Counted from the stretch's first letter, positions 7,679-18,600 are shown. The stretch is DNA of 42,409 bases from Heliophilum fasciatum (GCF_004341395.1 NZ_SLXT01000025.1:1-42409), one strand, 5' to 3'. Notes: generated by a model not told the origin, from the sequence alone. Translations and numbers: made by a program.

Positions 7679-10600
7679 GTGCCAAAAGCATCGTACTTGC
7701 AAAAAGTCCTGGTCATCGGTTCCGGGCCGATCATCATCGGTCAGGCTGCGGAATTTGACTATGCTGGCACCCAAGCTTGTAAGGCCTTAAAAGAAGAAGG
7801 CCTGGAAGTGGTTCTGGTCAACTCCAACCCGGCGACGATCATGACCGATGCCAACATTGCCGATCATGTGTATATCGAACCGCTCGATGTGCCGACATTG
7901 ACACGCATCATTGATCAAGAGCGTCCCGATGGGATCTTGCCCACGCTGGGCGGTCAAACGGGCCTCAATCTGGCCGTCGCTCTGGCGCAGGCCGGCGTGC
8001 TGGAAAAATACCATGTGCGCTTGCTCGGCACCTCCTTGGATACGATCAAGCGCGCTGAAGACCGAGAACTGTTCAAAAAGACTATGGTGGACATCGGTGA
8101 GCCGATCCCCCTGTCGGAGATCGTGTCCACGCTCGATCAGGCACTGTCTTTCGCCCAGCAAACCGGCTATCCCTTGATCGTCCGTCCCGCCTATACACTG
8201 GGCGGCACCGGCGGCGGCATCGCCCACAACGAAACGGAACTGCGTACGATTTGCGACATGGGCCTCAAAAAATCGATGATCGGTCAGGTTCTGCTGGAGC
8301 AAAGCGTCGCCGGCTGGAAAGAGATCGAATACGAAGTGATGCGTGATGCCGCCGACAACTGCATCACCATCTGTAACATGGAAAACTTCGACCCCGTCGG
8401 TGTACATACCGGTGATTCCATCGTTGTGGCCCCCTCGCAGACTTTGACCGATAAAGAATACCAAATGCTGCGCAGCGCATCGCTTAAGATCATCCGCGCC
8501 TTAAAAGTGGAAGGCGGTTGCAATGTACAGTACGCGCTGCACCCCACATCGAACGAGTACATCGTCATCGAAGTGAACCCGCGAGTCAGCCGCTCGTCCG
8601 CGCTGGCATCGAAAGCGACGGGCTATCCCATCGCCAAGATGGCCGCCAAGATTGCCATTGGCCTGACGCTCGATGAAATCAAAAACCCCGTCACCGGTAA
8701 AACCACGGCCTGCTTTGAGCCAACCCTTGACTATTGCGTAGTCAAGATTCCCCGCTGGCCCTTTGACAAGTTTGTCACGGCAGACCGCCGGTTGACGACG
8801 CAAATGAAAGCGACCGGCGAAGTCATGGCCATCGACCGTTGCTTTGAGGGTGCACTGCAAAAAGCCGTCCGTTCACTGGAAATCGGCGTTTTTGGCCTCC
8901 GCTATCCCGGGGCGGCAACCTGGACGGAAATGGAACTGGAAGACAAGATCACCGGCGCCGATGACGAGCGTTTGTTTGCCATTGCCGAAGCCTTTCGCCG
9001 GGACTGGACCGTTCGGGAAATTCATCAGGACTCCAAGATCGATCCTTGGTTCTTGGTCAAAGTCAAAGCCATCGTTGATATGGAAGCGCGCCTGGCCAAC
9101 TGGCCCGCTTCGCCCGAAACGCTCAGGGAAGCGAAAGTGTTTGGCTTTTCCGATTATCAGATCGCCAAGATTGCTTGTGTGCAGACGCAAGTGATCCGCG
9201 ATGCCCGCAAAGCGGCGGGAATCTTGCCGGTCTATAAGATGGTCGATACCTGCGCCGCCGAGTTTGAAGCGCTGACGCCGTACTACTACTCCACCTATGA
9301 AGCAGAAGATGAAGTGCGTGAGACCAACGGCCGCAAAGTCATCGTCCTTGGCTCCGGGCCGATTCGTATCGGTCAGGGCATTGAATTTGACTACTGTTCC
9401 GTCCATGCCGCTTGGGCATTGCAAGCGGCCGGGATCGAATCGATCATCATCAATAACAACCCCGAGACGGTATCGACCGATTTTGATACGGCTGACAAGC
9501 TGTTTTTTGAACCGCTGGCACTGGAAGATGTATTGAATATTATCGACAAGGAAAAGCCCGAAGGTGTGGTCGTGCAGTTTGGCGGTCAGACAGCCATTAA
9601 CTTAGCCGCTGGGCTCCATGAGCACGGTGTGCCGATCTTGGGCACCTCTGTCGACGGCATCGATCAGGCGGAAGACCGCAAGCGTTTTGAAGCGCTGCTG
9701 GCCAAGCTGGGAATTCCCCAATCGGAAGGCCGCACAGCCACGACGGTCGACGAAGCCAAGCAGATTGCTGTGGAGCTGGGCTTTCCCGTGCTGGTTCGTC
9801 CCAGCTATGTCATCGGTGGACGAGCCATGGAAGTGGTAGAAAACCTGGCCGATTTGGAAAGCTATATGCGCACAGCTGTGCGGATCAGCCCCAAGCATCC
9901 GATTCTCGTTGATAAGTACATCCGCGGCAAAGAAGTGGAAGTCGACGCCATCTGCGACGGTCAGGACACGTTGATCCCGGGGATCATGGAGCACATTGAG
10001 CGCGCCGGGGTTCACTCGGGCGACTCCATGGCCGTCTACCCGCCCCGTACCTTGACGGCCGATGAGCAAGACAAGATCATCGACTATACGCTGCGCATCG
10101 CCAAGGCGCTCGGCGTGGTGGGCTTACTCAACATTCAGTACGTTGTAGAAAAAGGCAACGTTTATGTGATTGAAGTGAACCCGCGGGCCTCCCGCACGGT
10201 GCCGATCCTTTCCAAAGTGACGGGCGTACCGATGGTCAACGTGGCCGTACAAGCCATGCTGGGCCGCAGTTTGGCAGCGCAAGGTTATGCCGGCGGCCTT
10301 TGGCCCACACCGGCCTATACCATCGTCAAAGCACCGGTCTTCTCCTTTGAGAAACTGACCGATGTGGACATCTCACTGGGGCCGGAGATGAAGTCGACCG
10401 GCGAAGTGATGGGCATTGACTATAACCTGTCGTCGGCGTTATACAAAACGATGGTCGCTGCCGGGATGAAAATTCCCACCGGCGGCACACTGTTCATCAC
10501 TGTCGCGGAGCGCGATAAAGATGAAGTGGTAGCGCTGGTCCGTGAATATGCCGATCTGGGTTTTCGTATCTTGGCCACCACCGGCACGGCCAAAGCGTTG

Positions 10601-10933
10601 CAGGCCGAAGGGGTAGCCGTTACGGCCGTCGATGTGGCGTCCTATTCCGTGCAAACTGTGCTTGATCAGATCAAAGACGGCGCCATCCAACTGGTGATCA
10701 ATACACCAACACGTGGTAAAATTGCCGGGCGCCCCGGTTTCCGTATCCGCCGTGCCGCTTCGGAGTATCGCGTGCCTTGTTTGACGTCGCTCGATACGGC
10801 TTGGGCGCTGGTGGAAGCGATCCGCATGCGCAATGAAGGGCGCACACCGCAGTACCAGTCCATCGGCACGTTCCAGGAGAGCAACGCCGATGACTGGCAC
10901 CTGCATGTGGCAGCGGCAACCAGTCAACCCTAA
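7679..10933 (+). CDS. carB: Carbamoyl-phosphate synthase large subunit
   Basis: CarB makes carbamoyl phosphate from ammonia, bicarbonate and two ATP. GTG 7679 is chosen because it is preceded by AAAGGGGG at 7 nt spacing and yields the family-typical opening M-P-K, then [20 protein letters not shown]. The open frame continues further 5' but overlaps carA. The 1084 residues are normal for the family. The two homologous halves are obvious: [18 protein letters not shown] at the start and [18 protein letters not shown] near residue 555, each with an ATP-grasp domain ([12 protein letters not shown] and [12 protein letters not shown]). The C-terminal MGS-like domain (about the last 130 residues) includes [11 protein letters not shown] and would bind allosteric effectors. 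Confidence 0.96.
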   Translation: MPKASYLQKVLVIGSGPIIIGQAAEFDYAGTQACKALKEEGLEVVLVNSNPATIMTDANIADHVYIEPLDVPTLTRIIDQERPDGILPTLGGQTGLNLAVALAQAGVLEKYHVRLLGTSLDTIKRAEDRELFKKTMVDIGEPIPLSEIVSTLDQALSFAQQTGYPLIVRPAYTLGGTGGGIAHNETELRTICDMGLKKSMIGQVLLEQSVAGWKEIEYEVMRDAADNCITICNMENFDPVGVHTGDSIVVAPSQTLTDKEYQMLRSASLKIIRALKVEGGCNVQYALHPTSNEYIVIEVNPRVSRSSALASKATGYPIAKMAAKIAIGLTLDEIKNPVTGKTTACFEPTLDYCVVKIPRWPFDKFVTADRRLTTQMKATGEVMAIDRCFEGALQKAVRSLEIGVFGLRYPGAATWTEMELEDKITGADDERLFAIAEAFRRDWTVREIHQDSKIDPWFLVKVKAIVDMEARLANWPASPETLREAKVFGFSDYQIAKIACVQTQVIRDARKAAGILPVYKMVDTCAAEFEALTPYYYSTYEAEDEVRETNGRKVIVLGSGPIRIGQGIEFDYCSVHAAWALQAAGIESIIINNNPETVSTDFDTADKLFFEPLALEDVLNIIDKEKPEGVVVQFGGQTAINLAAGLHEHGVPILGTSVDGIDQAEDRKRFEALLAKLGIPQSEGRTATTVDEAKQIAVELGFPVLVRPSYVIGGRAMEVVENLADLESYMRTAVRISPKHPILVDKYIRGKEVEVDAICDGQDTLIPGIMEHIERAGVHSGDSMAVYPPRTLTADEQDKIIDYTLRIAKALGVVGLLNIQYVVEKGNVYVIEVNPRASRTVPILSKVTGVPMVNVAVQAMLGRSLAAQGYAGGLWPTPAYTIVKAPVFSFEKLTDVDISLGPEMKSTGEVMGIDYNLSSALYKTMVAAGMKIPTGGTLFITVAERDKDEVVALVREYADLGFRILATTGTAKALQAEGVAVTAVDVASYSVQTVLDQIKDGAIQLVINTPTRGKIAGRPGFRIRRAASEYRVPCLTSLDTAWALVEAIRMRNEGRTPQYQSIGTFQESNADDWHLHVAAATSQP

Positions 10934-10973
10934 TCCCAGGTTCTATAGATCATAAAAAAGGGGGGGATCATGG

Positions 10974-11930
10974 ATGACAGCAATCAACGCAGTACATCTC
11001 GATGAGCGCCTACGGGGACGCGATTTTTTATCGCTCCATGACTTTAGCCGCGCCGAAATTTTTTACATGCTGGAAGTAGCGCAAAACCTCAAAGCGATGC
11101 AGAAAGCCGGTCGCTCCCATCACGTCCTCGAAGGAAAAACCTTGGCGATGATCTTCACCAAATCATCGACCCGTACCCGTGTTTCCTTTGAAGTAGGTAT
11201 GTACCAGTTAGGCGGTCAAGCGCTTTTTCTCAGTTCGAATGATATCCAGATCGGCCGAGGTGAACCGATTCGCGACACGGCCCGTGTACTTTCGCGTTTT
11301 GTCGACGGTATTATGATCCGCACTTTCGATCATCAAGATGTGGTGGAACTGGCTAAGTATGCCGATGTACCCGTGATCAACGGGCTGACGGACTTGCTCC
11401 ATCCCTGCCAAGTCCTGGCGGACCTCCTGACGATCATCGAGCATCAGGGCCGTACGGACGGCCGTAAGCTGACGTACATCGGCGATGGCAACAACATGGC
11501 CCATGAGTTGATGTTTGGTGGTGCCAAAGCCGGTATGCATGTGGTCATCTGTACACCGGAAAACTATCGCCCTGATCCGGAAATCGTGCGCTTGGCCACA
11601 GCCGATGCCTTGGCCGAGGGCGGTTCGATCACCTTGTGCAGCGATCCCTTAGAAGCTGCGCGCGGTGCTCACGTCCTGTACACCGATGTCTGGGCGTCAA
11701 TGGGCCAAGAAGGGGAAGCAGAAGCGCGGGCCCAAGCCTTTCAAGGCTTTCAGATTAATCGCCAGATTATGGACGTGGCCGATCCCCAGGCGATCGTCTT
11801 ACACTGCCTGCCGGCCCATCGCGGCGAAGAAATCACCGACGAAGTGCTGGAAAGTCCCCAATCGGTTGTCTTTGACGAAGCCGAAAACCGGTTGCATGCC
11901 CAAAAAGCGATTATGGCCCTGATGATGTAG
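10974..11930 (+). CDS. argF: Ornithine carbamoyltransferase
   Basis: ArgF condenses carbamoyl phosphate and ornithine to citrulline. The start is ATG 10974 behind AAGGGGGGG; an ATG 4 bp earlier is out of frame. The product is 318 residues. The carbamoyl-phosphate site [10 protein letters not shown] is near residue 64 and [10 protein letters not shown] near 142. The ornithine loop [10 protein letters not shown] is near 277, with Cys and His in place. It follows carB by 40 bp, so the carbamoyl phosphate producer and consumer are co-transcribed. Anabolic rather than catabolic use is inferred from the biosynthetic neighbours. Confidence 0.96.
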   Translation: MTAINAVHLDERLRGRDFLSLHDFSRAEIFYMLEVAQNLKAMQKAGRSHHVLEGKTLAMIFTKSSTRTRVSFEVGMYQLGGQALFLSSNDIQIGRGEPIRDTARVLSRFVDGIMIRTFDHQDVVELAKYADVPVINGLTDLLHPCQVLADLLTIIEHQGRTDGRKLTYIGDGNNMAHELMFGGAKAGMHVVICTPENYRPDPEIVRLATADALAEGGSITLCSDPLEAARGAHVLYTDVWASMGQEGEAEARAQAFQGFQINRQIMDVADPQAIVLHCLPAHRGEEITDEVLESPQSVVFDEAENRLHAQKAIMALMM

Positions 11931-11961
11931 GGTTTCCCTGATAGAAGAGAGGAGAACAATC

Positions 11962-13170
<1,209 letters not shown>

Positions 13171-13190
13171 TTCGTCAGATGGGATAAGGC

Positions 13191-13240
13191 AAAAGAGGCC
13201 AACCATCGACGCAACATGCGCCTAACGGTTGGCCTCTTTT
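13191..13240 (+). terminator. Strong (probably bidirectional) terminator after argG
   Basis: A 14-bp perfect stem, AAAAGAGGCCAACC (13191-13204) with GGTTGGCCTCTTTT (13227-13240), has a 22-nt loop. The A-run on one side and T-run on the other suit both strands. It ends the arginine operon and also the convergent minus-strand gene at 13255. Confidence 0.9.
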
Positions 13241-13254
13241 GTACGATCGTCCCT

Positions 13255-13476
13255 TCAATAGGTGCGATCATCCCGGTGGTGACCGGCCAGTGCGTCGTCA
13301 TCTTGATCGTCGGCTACGTTAGCCATGGTCTGACGCATGTTGACGCTGATCGCTTCACGTAAATCACCGGCATGATGATCGTCGGTGTGATTAACGCCGA
13401 CTTCTTGCAGGGGGCGGGCTTTGCCCATACCCGATGATGACGGAAGCACCGGCATGGTATGAACGTTTTTTTCCAT
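13255..13476 (-). CDS. Small His/Asp-rich protein of unknown function
   Basis: This minus-strand gene of 73 residues starts at ATG 13476, behind GAGGTGA (complement of 13482-13488) at normal spacing. A GTG 9 nt upstream is possible but lies within the ribosome site. The product is hydrophilic, with the middle and end rich in His and Asp (HTDDHHAGD, DDQDDDALAGHHRDD), so metal binding is conceivable. There is no signal peptide, membrane segment or cysteine. I do not recognise the family. It is divergent from the htrA-type gene and ends against the argG terminator. Confidence 0.6.
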   Translation of the reverse strand: MEKNVHTMPVLPSSSGMGKARPLQEVGVNHTDDHHAGDLREAISVNMRQTMANVADDQDDDALAGHHRDDRTY

Positions 13477-13575
13477 AAGGATCACCTCGCTTTTAGCATG
13501 TCAGCAACGGCGTTACATATACGCTTTTTGAAAAAAGAATAGAGATCACCTGCCATGAAACGAGGAGGAACAACC

Positions 13576-14637
13576 ATGAGTATTTCCCGATCACTCTGTA
13601 CCACGGCCTGTTCTTTGGTGACGGTTCTTTTACTGGGTTGCTTTACACCGCCTTGGCTTACGGCGCAAGGGGTCGCAATTTCACATGCTTTTGCCGAATC
13701 ATCGCCGAACTTCTTCTGGCCGGTACCGGCGATTGCCCGTAAAAACGGACCGGCCATTGTCGGGATTTCCAACATGAGTGCCGGCCTTTATGATCAGGAT
13801 GAGGAACAAGGGACCGGCTCCGGCGTGATCATTGATGCGGCCCAAGGTTATGTGGTTACCAATTACCACGTCGTAGAGGGTGCCAAAACGTTGCAAGTGA
13901 GCTTGTCTGACGGACGGACCGTAGCCGGCCGTTTGCTGGGAAGTGACGCACGATCGGACCTGGCTGTTGTTCAGATTCCGGCTAGCGGCTTGACCGCAGC
14001 GACGCTGGGCAATTCGGGCACGATGGAAGTGGGCGAGTTGGTCGTGGCCATCGGCAACCCCCTGGGTGACGAATTTGCGCGGACGGTAACCCATGGCATC
14101 GTCAGTGCCGTCGATCGCTTGCTCGAGATCGATGAGGTTCGACTGAAAGTGATCCAGATCGATGCGCCGATTAACCCCGGCAACTCCGGCGGCGGTTTGT
14201 TCAATGTACGGGGGGAACTGATCGGCATCAACAGCGCCAAAGTTTCCCTGCCCGGTGTGGAAGGCATGGGCTTTGCCATTCCCATCGATACGGCCCGGCC
14301 GATCATCCAGCAGCTCATCGAACAAGGAAGCGTACAGCGCCCCTGGCTCGGCATTGAAGGCTTCACCGTCAGCGCGCTGGTTTCCGAATATTATGGCTTA
14401 CCGCAAGGCGTACTGGTGCGCCGCGTGACACCAGACAGCCCGGCGGCCCAAGCCGGCGTGCGCCGTGGTGATATCATCACCGGCATCAATGAAAAGACCA
14501 TCACGTCGATAGCAACACTGACCGAGGAGTTGGCCAAGCGGCAAGTGGGTGATCCGGTGAGCGTGACCCTTTTCCGAAAAGGGCAAACCGCAACGGTATC
14601 GGCCGTATTAGCGAACTTACCGCCGGAATTGCGGTAA
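13576..14637 (+). CDS. htrA: HtrA/DegP-type serine protease with one PDZ domain
   Basis: This is a trypsin-like S1C envelope protease that handles misfolded exported proteins. The start at ATG 13576 follows CGAGGAGGAAC; an in-frame ATG at 13555 precedes that ribosome site and is rejected. The product is 353 residues. A hydrophobic N-terminus (residues 6-40) acts as a signal or anchor. LLLGC at 18-22 is close to a lipobox, so lipoprotein processing is possible. The catalytic triad is visible: His98 in TNYHVVEGA, Asp128 in ARSDLAVVQ, Ser204 in PGNSGGGLFN. A single PDZ domain occupies about residues 260-350 (SPAAQAGVRRGDIITGIN). It is followed 36 bp later by a TPR lipoprotein, probably in the same transcript. 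Confidence 0.92.
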   Translation: MSISRSLCTTACSLVTVLLLGCFTPPWLTAQGVAISHAFAESSPNFFWPVPAIARKNGPAIVGISNMSAGLYDQDEEQGTGSGVIIDAAQGYVVTNYHVVEGAKTLQVSLSDGRTVAGRLLGSDARSDLAVVQIPASGLTAATLGNSGTMEVGELVVAIGNPLGDEFARTVTHGIVSAVDRLLEIDEVRLKVIQIDAPINPGNSGGGLFNVRGELIGINSAKVSLPGVEGMGFAIPIDTARPIIQQLIEQGSVQRPWLGIEGFTVSALVSEYYGLPQGVLVRRVTPDSPAAQAGVRRGDIITGINEKTITSIATLTEELAKRQVGDPVSVTLFRKGQTATVSAVLANLPPELR

Positions 14638-14673
14638 TAACAACGGGATAAGCAGGAAGGGGGAGGTGGGTTC

Positions 14674-15444
14674 ATGGTTAATTTCAATGGGTTTGTGCGT
14701 TTTTGGGGGGCAAGCACCGCGTTGATGTTGCTTGCATGGACCCTAAGCGCCTGCGCTTCCGCGACAACAACAGCACCTTCCCCGGAGCCGACAACGGGAA
14801 TCGCTACTGCGACCACCGCCACAGCCGGCACCGCGGTGGTAACCACCCCAACAGTCACCACAGCACCTGCCACTGCGGTAGCCACCACGGCCGCTACGAC
14901 AACCGACACGCCTGTCGCCGACGAAGCAAAGCGCGCGCAAGCGCAGAAACGATTTGAAGAAGGCTATCATATCTTTGATGTGGAAGGCGGGACCAATCAC
15001 CTTGCCCGAGCCATCGAGCGCTATGATCAGGCCATCGCGCTTGATCCGGCCTGTGCCAAGGCCTACGCCGGCAAAGGCATCGCCCTGGCTTTTCGCGGCG
15101 ATCTATCTACGGGCGTGCAACTATTAGATAAGGCGATCAGCCTGGCACCGGACGATGCCTTTGGCCACTATAACAAAGGCTTGGCCTTGAAGCTCCATCG
15201 CCAATATCCTGCAGCGGAAGCGAGCTTCCAAGAAGCGTTGCGGCACGATCCGCACCATCCCTGGACCTATTTCGGGCTCGCTTCGATCTATGACAGTTGG
15301 GGAAAAGAAGCCGAGGCATTGCGCTACTTGGGCAAAGCGATTGAGATTTTGCCCTATTGCAAAGTGACGGCTCGGGAAAAAGCACAAGAAGATTTTGCCC
15401 ACGTCCAAGGCACCCCGGCATTCCAACGCTTGATCGCCGATTGA
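14674..15444 (+). CDS. TPR-repeat lipoprotein with Thr/Ala-rich linker
   Basis: The start at ATG 14674 follows AGGAAGGGGGAGGTG; 256 residues. The signal peptide ends in a perfect lipobox LSAC with lipidated Cys27, so the mature protein is anchored to the outer face of the membrane. Residues 28-85 form a low-complexity Thr/Ala/Pro spacer. Residues 90-250 hold tetratricopeptide repeats (AIERYDQAIALDPACAKAYA, LLDKAISLAPDDAFGHYN, AEASFQEALRHDPHHPWTYF, ALRYLGKAIEI), which usually mediate protein-protein contacts. Its position after the HtrA-type protease suggests a role in an envelope complex, but no partner can be named. Confidence 0.8.
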   Translation: MVNFNGFVRFWGASTALMLLAWTLSACASATTTAPSPEPTTGIATATTATAGTAVVTTPTVTTAPATAVATTAATTTDTPVADEAKRAQAQKRFEEGYHIFDVEGGTNHLARAIERYDQAIALDPACAKAYAGKGIALAFRGDLSTGVQLLDKAISLAPDDAFGHYNKGLALKLHRQYPAAEASFQEALRHDPHHPWTYFGLASIYDSWGKEAEALRYLGKAIEILPYCKVTAREKAQEDFAHVQGTPAFQRLIAD

Positions 15445-15468
15445 TTCCGAAACAATGGGAAATGCTGA

Positions 15469-15508
15469 TTGTTCTATTAATTATTTATGTGGTACAATCG
15501 ATAAATAA
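15469..15508 (+). promoter_or_regulatory. marR-gene promoter with an 8-bp inverted repeat (probable operator)
   Basis: A possible promoter is TTGTTC (15469-15474), 18 bp, TACAAT (15493-15498). The perfect inverted repeat TTATTTAT (15481-15488) / ATAAATAA (15501-15508), with a 12-bp spacer, encloses the -10. MarR proteins bind such palindromes as dimers, so autorepression is likely. Confidence 0.5.
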
Positions 15509-15558
15509 ACACAGGTGAGCACAAAAGCCTCTACAGATAAACAGAAAGAGGGAGTGCC

Positions 15559-16011
15559 ATGGGTTCTTTTGAAGTAAATGAACGAGAATTAACGCGAGCA
15601 GCACAAGGTTTTTTTTCCATTGGGATGCGTATTATGGCCGAGATGAGCCAACGGACCGATCTGACCTATACCCAGTTTGCGATTATCCACTACATTTCCT
15701 ATTGTGGCCTTGCGTTGCAAAAAGACATGCGCAAACAGTTCCATCTGACGCAGGGAGCGCTGTCGACCGCCTTAAAAGATCTGGAGGCGCAGGATTTGAT
15801 CTCCCGAACCCAAAGTCCCGTTGATCAGCGGGAGTGGGTCATTTCGCTCACCGCCAAAGGCGAAGCCATCTTAGATGAAGTGGGTTCGGCCAAGTCCAAG
15901 CGCTTTCATAACATGGTACAAAAAGATCCGGAAGCGGCAAAACAGTTTGTCGATGCGATCAACTGGTTTATTATCAACTATAACCGGGAAAACAAGGATA
16001 TAAATGAATAA
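15559..16011 (+). CDS. MarR-family transcriptional regulator
   Basis: The start at ATG 15559 follows AAAGAGGGAG; 150 residues, typical of MarR winged-helix dimers. The recognition region LTQGALSTALKDLEAQDLIS spans about residues 75-95. It is followed by the wing SPVDQREWVISLTAKGEAIL, which has the conserved D-x-R of the family. N- and C-terminal helices form the dimer interface. The ligand is unknown. The nearest palindrome is in its own promoter, so autoregulation is the best guess. It is followed at once by a hairpin shared with the convergent minus-strand DUF1540 gene. Confidence 0.88.
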   Translation: MGSFEVNERELTRAAQGFFSIGMRIMAEMSQRTDLTYTQFAIIHYISYCGLALQKDMRKQFHLTQGALSTALKDLEAQDLISRTQSPVDQREWVISLTAKGEAILDEVGSAKSKRFHNMVQKDPEAAKQFVDAINWFIINYNRENKDINE

Positions 16012-16034
16012 GCTCGCTGGTTGATCCAGCGAGC
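16012..16034. terminator. Hairpin terminator between convergent genes
   Basis: A perfect 9-bp stem GCTCGCTGG (16012-16020) / CCAGCGAGC (16026-16034) has a 5-nt loop and abuts the marR-type stop codon. The T-tract is weak on both sides (CTTCCT on plus, TTATTCATTTA on minus). It probably serves both the MarR gene and the minus-strand gene ending at 16050. Confidence 0.6.
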
Positions 16035-16049
16035 CTTCCTGCGGTTGCG

Positions 16050-16250
16050 CTATTGAAAGGATTTGTTCTTAAACGTTTGACAGCAAGTTTCGTCGTTCTT
16101 CTGAGCGGGGGTGGCGGTTAACTGTGACAACTGGGCATTCGGCGAGAAACCACCGTTTTGATCGTTTTGAACAACAATTTGCTTGGCCGTGCAAAGGTTG
16201 CCGGAATCCCAATAATGACAGTTGTTGACGGTACAATTGACGTCAGGCAT
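16050..16250 (-). CDS. DUF1540 small cysteine protein
   Basis: This minus-strand gene encodes 66 residues. It starts at 16250 behind an excellent AAAGGAGGTC. The N-terminal pattern is C6-x4-C11, then YWDSGNLCTAKQIVV, which is the DUF1540 signature (CxxxxCxYx-x-GxxCxAxxIxV) found mainly in spore-forming Firmicutes. A Cys-Cys pair lies near residue 56. The four-cysteine pattern suggests metal binding. The biochemical role of the family is not established; a link to sporulation or metal stress is only a guess. Confidence 0.75.
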   Translation of the reverse strand: MPDVNCTVNNCHYWDSGNLCTAKQIVVQNDQNGGFSPNAQLSQLTATPAQKNDETCCQTFKNKSFQ

Positions 16251-16327
16251 CGTAGGACCTCCTTTTTTTACTTCGGCATCGGGTTCACCCTTAGTGTAAC
16301 AAAAAGAGCCGAAAACTATGCATAATA

Positions 16328-16364
16328 AAAGAAGGTGATCCCTCGTTCAGGAATCACCTTCTTT
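16328..16364 (-). terminator. Terminator of the minus-strand HesB-like gene
   Basis: The 12-bp perfect stem AAAGAAGGTGAT (16328-16339) / ATCACCTTCTTT (16353-16364) has a 13-nt loop. On the minus strand it is followed by TTTATTATG. It lies 43 bp beyond the stop of the gene ending at 16407. Confidence 0.75.
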
Positions 16365-16406
16365 GGATAACAACAACGATCATACCAGGGGATCAGGCGT
16401 CACCGA

Positions 16407-16718
16407 CTAATCGCCGCAGCCACAGCCGCCACTGGCCAGCATCGCCGGAATATCGCGTACCACAATACCCGATTCGAGCCCGTCATCTTCAAAATCGATG
16501 AGTAAGCCATCAACCAGATCTTTTGTCAGATCATCGGCGACAAAGTTGATCCCGCTCGATTCAAAGGCAATGTCGCCTTTACGAGGTTCTTTCTCCAGCG
16601 TCAGATCATAGATGGCTTCCGGACGCCGCCCCGTCGACAAGATGCGCACATAACGTTCTTCCGTTGCCGCCAGTAACTTGACCAGCGCTTCACGGGCTTT
16701 TTCTGTAACAGCAAACAA
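16407..16718 (-). CDS. HesB/IscA-like protein with C-terminal Cys-Gly-Cys tail
   Basis: This minus-strand gene encodes 103 residues. TTG 16718 is preferred because AGGAGG then sits about 7 nt upstream; the GTG at 16727 overlaps that ribosome site. The product opens FAVTEKAREALVKLLAA and ends GGCGCGD, resembling A-type Fe-S carriers (HesB-like domain), in which C-terminal cysteines hold the cluster or metal. The first conserved cysteine of true IscA proteins is absent from the middle of the chain. It is therefore a diverged member, and Fe-S delivery is an inference. Many Fe-S proteins are encoded nearby (ferredoxins, IorA, hydrogenase), but there is no operon link. Confidence 0.65.
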   Translation of the reverse strand: MFAVTEKAREALVKLLAATEERYVRILSTGRRPEAIYDLTLEKEPRKGDIAFESSGINFVADDLTKDLVDGLLIDFEDDGLESGIVVRDIPAMLASGGCGCGD

Positions 16719-16839
16719 AACGCCCACCTCCTACTTGATTGTAGCGAACTGGCTAAAAAAATCAAGGGCAGGAGTGGGCCAGGCGAAAAAAGGTGGGCCA
16801 TGGAGAGAGGCCTGTTGGAGCAGCAACGAGATTCAGCGT

Positions 16840-16950
16840 TTATCCATGGGTCAGAGCCGCTAAACCTGCTGCAATCGATACGCCGATCAGTAAGGTCAGG
16901 AGATCCCACTCTTGCAAAGACATTCCCCAGCGATGACAGAGCGATTTCAT
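16840..16950 (-). CDS. 36-residue single-span membrane micro-protein (overlooked small ORF)
   Basis: On the minus strand an ATG at 16950 follows GTGGGGTGA at about 7 nt spacing. It opens 36 codons ending in TAA (16840-16842). The peptide begins MKSLCHRWGMSLQEWD and continues as one hydrophobic helix (LLTLLIGVSIAAGLAAL), ending THG. A positive, Trp-containing N-terminus before a single helix is typical of real small membrane proteins. The family is not recognised. Heliobacterial reaction centres have a roughly 31-residue one-helix subunit, PshX; a relation is only a thought to test. The rest of 16728-17060 holds nothing else that I can support. Confidence 0.55.
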   Translation of the reverse strand: MKSLCHRWGMSLQEWDLLTLLIGVSIAAGLAALTHG

Positions 16951-17060
16951 CGGTCTTCACCCCACGTTTCACTGATTTCTCGATGAGACCTTGGCGGCGC
17001 CATCTCACCGGATATTTCTTAGACAACGAAGCCAGCGCAAAAGTTCCCGAAGTAACACAA

Positions 17061-17090
17061 TTGTTATTAGAATAATCATTAATTTATTTT
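17061..17090 (+). promoter_or_regulatory. argH promoter with ARG-box-like site
   Basis: TTGTTA (17061-17066), 18 bp, TATTTT (17085-17090) is a fair promoter. An ARG-box-like site (17067-17084) between and over the elements contains GAATAATCATTAA. It shares the string ATAATCATT with ARG box 2 of argC (1739-1747). This suggests that detached argH is under the same ArgR control. Confidence 0.5.
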
Positions 17091-17111
17091 ACAGAGGAAG
17101 GGTCGAATACA

Positions 17112-18488
17112 TTGACAAAAAAATTATGGGGCGGACGTTTTCAAAAAGGCATGGACAAAGTGGTGGAAGATTTTCATTCGTCCATTCACTTTGATCAACG
17201 CCTCTACCGCCAAGACATCCGGGGGTCTATCGCCCATGCCCGCATGCTCGGCAATCAAGAGATTATCCCCGCTGCCGATGCCCAGATGATCATTGCAGGT
17301 CTGCAGGACATCTTAGCCGACATCGAAGCGGGCAAGGTGGAGTTTGATGTATCCGCCGAAGATATCCACATGAACATTGAAAAACTGCTGACGGAACGTA
17401 TCGGGGAAACCGGGAAAAAGCTGCACACGGCCCGTAGCCGTAATGACCAGGTAGCCCTCGACATTCGCCTCTACCTGCGCGATGAGTGCACCGAAACTCG
17501 GCAACTGCTGGCCGAATTGATCAAGACGCTCCTCGACGTGGCTGAAGAAAACCTGGAAACGATCATGCCGGGGTACACGCACCTGCAAAAAGCCCAACCG
17601 ATCACCTTGGCCCATCATCTCCTGGCCTATGTGCAGATGTTTGAACGCGATCGGGACCGCTTTGCCGATGTGGCCCGTCGCCTCAACCGTTGCCCCCTCG
17701 GCTCCGGTGCCCTGGCCGGAACAACGTTCCATCTCGATCGCCAAGCCGTTGCCGACGAATTGAACTTTGACAGCATTACCGAAAACAGCCTCGATGCCGT
17801 GGCCGATCGCGACTTTGCCATCGAATATACAGCGGCCGCTTCGCTGACGATGATGCACTTATCGCGCTTTTGCGAAGAAATCATCTTGTGGAGCAGCCAG
17901 GAATTTGCGTTTATCGATCTCGATGACGCCTACGCCACCGGCAGTTCCATGATGCCCCAAAAGAAAAATCCGGACCTGGCCGAGTTAATCCGCGGCAAAA
18001 CGGGCCGTGTCTATGGCGATCTGATGGCCCTGCTCACTGTCATGAAAGCGCTGCCCTTGGCATACAACAAAGATATGCAAGAGGACAAGGAAACGCTGTT
18101 TGACGCGGTGGACACCGTCAAAGGCTGCCTGACCGTCTTTACACCGATGATTCGCACCATGGGCGTACGCAAAGACAAGATGCGCGCCGGTGCCAGCGGC
18201 GGCTTCACCAACGCCACGGACGTAGCCGATTACCTGGCCAAAAAAGGTGTTTCCTTCCGGGAAGCCCATGAAGTTGTCGGCAAAATGGTGCTCATGTGTG
18301 TGCAAAAAGGTGTTTCGCTGGACGAGTTAACCTGGGAAGAATACCAGGCTTGCTCACCGGCGTTTGAACCGGACATCTATGAGGCGATCAAGATTGAGAA
18401 ATGTGTTGCCGATCGCCACGTACCGGGCGGCCCGGCACCCCAAGCGGTGCGCCGAGCCATCGAAGCAGCACGGGCTCGTCTTTGCTAG
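17112..18488 (+). CDS. argH: Argininosuccinate lyase
   Basis: ArgH splits argininosuccinate to arginine and fumarate, the last pathway step. The start is taken at TTG 17112, about 9 nt after GAGGAAGGG. No ATG or GTG is available in the right place, and the sequence opens with the family-typical TKKLWGGRF. The product is 458 residues, normal for the family. The fumarase/aspartase-superfamily signature [11 protein letters not shown], with the catalytic serine in the mobile loop, is near residue 278. [12 protein letters not shown] is near 110 and TGYTHLQ-like [11 protein letters not shown] near 155. It is separated from argG by 4 kb of unrelated genes but carries a similar regulatory site. Confidence 0.96.
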   Translation: MTKKLWGGRFQKGMDKVVEDFHSSIHFDQRLYRQDIRGSIAHARMLGNQEIIPAADAQMIIAGLQDILADIEAGKVEFDVSAEDIHMNIEKLLTERIGETGKKLHTARSRNDQVALDIRLYLRDECTETRQLLAELIKTLLDVAEENLETIMPGYTHLQKAQPITLAHHLLAYVQMFERDRDRFADVARRLNRCPLGSGALAGTTFHLDRQAVADELNFDSITENSLDAVADRDFAIEYTAAASLTMMHLSRFCEEIILWSSQEFAFIDLDDAYATGSSMMPQKKNPDLAELIRGKTGRVYGDLMALLTVMKALPLAYNKDMQEDKETLFDAVDTVKGCLTVFTPMIRTMGVRKDKMRAGASGGFTNATDVADYLAKKGVSFREAHEVVGKMVLMCVQKGVSLDELTWEEYQACSPAFEPDIYEAIKIEKCVADRHVPGGPAPQAVRRAIEAARARLC

Positions 18489-18523
18489 ATCGTAAAAGCT
18501 AAAAAAATAGTGAAAATTTCTTA

Positions 18524-18552
18524 TTGATGCCGGCGCCTTTACATGATATTTT
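18524..18552 (+). promoter_or_regulatory. Promoter of the ferredoxin pair
   Basis: TTGATG (18524-18529), 17 bp, TATTTT (18547-18552), four of six matches in each element. It lies about 50 bp before the ribosome site of the first ferredoxin. Confidence 0.45.
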
Positions 18553-18600
18553 AAACATGTTGAGTTTGTCCTCATCAAGTAAGGAAAGGAAGAACGAAAC

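Noticed and set aside
16601-17075. Longer frames on both strands over 16601-17075
   Set aside because: They are out of frame with the HesB-like gene and the 36-residue membrane frame, lack ribosome sites and give no recognisable protein.
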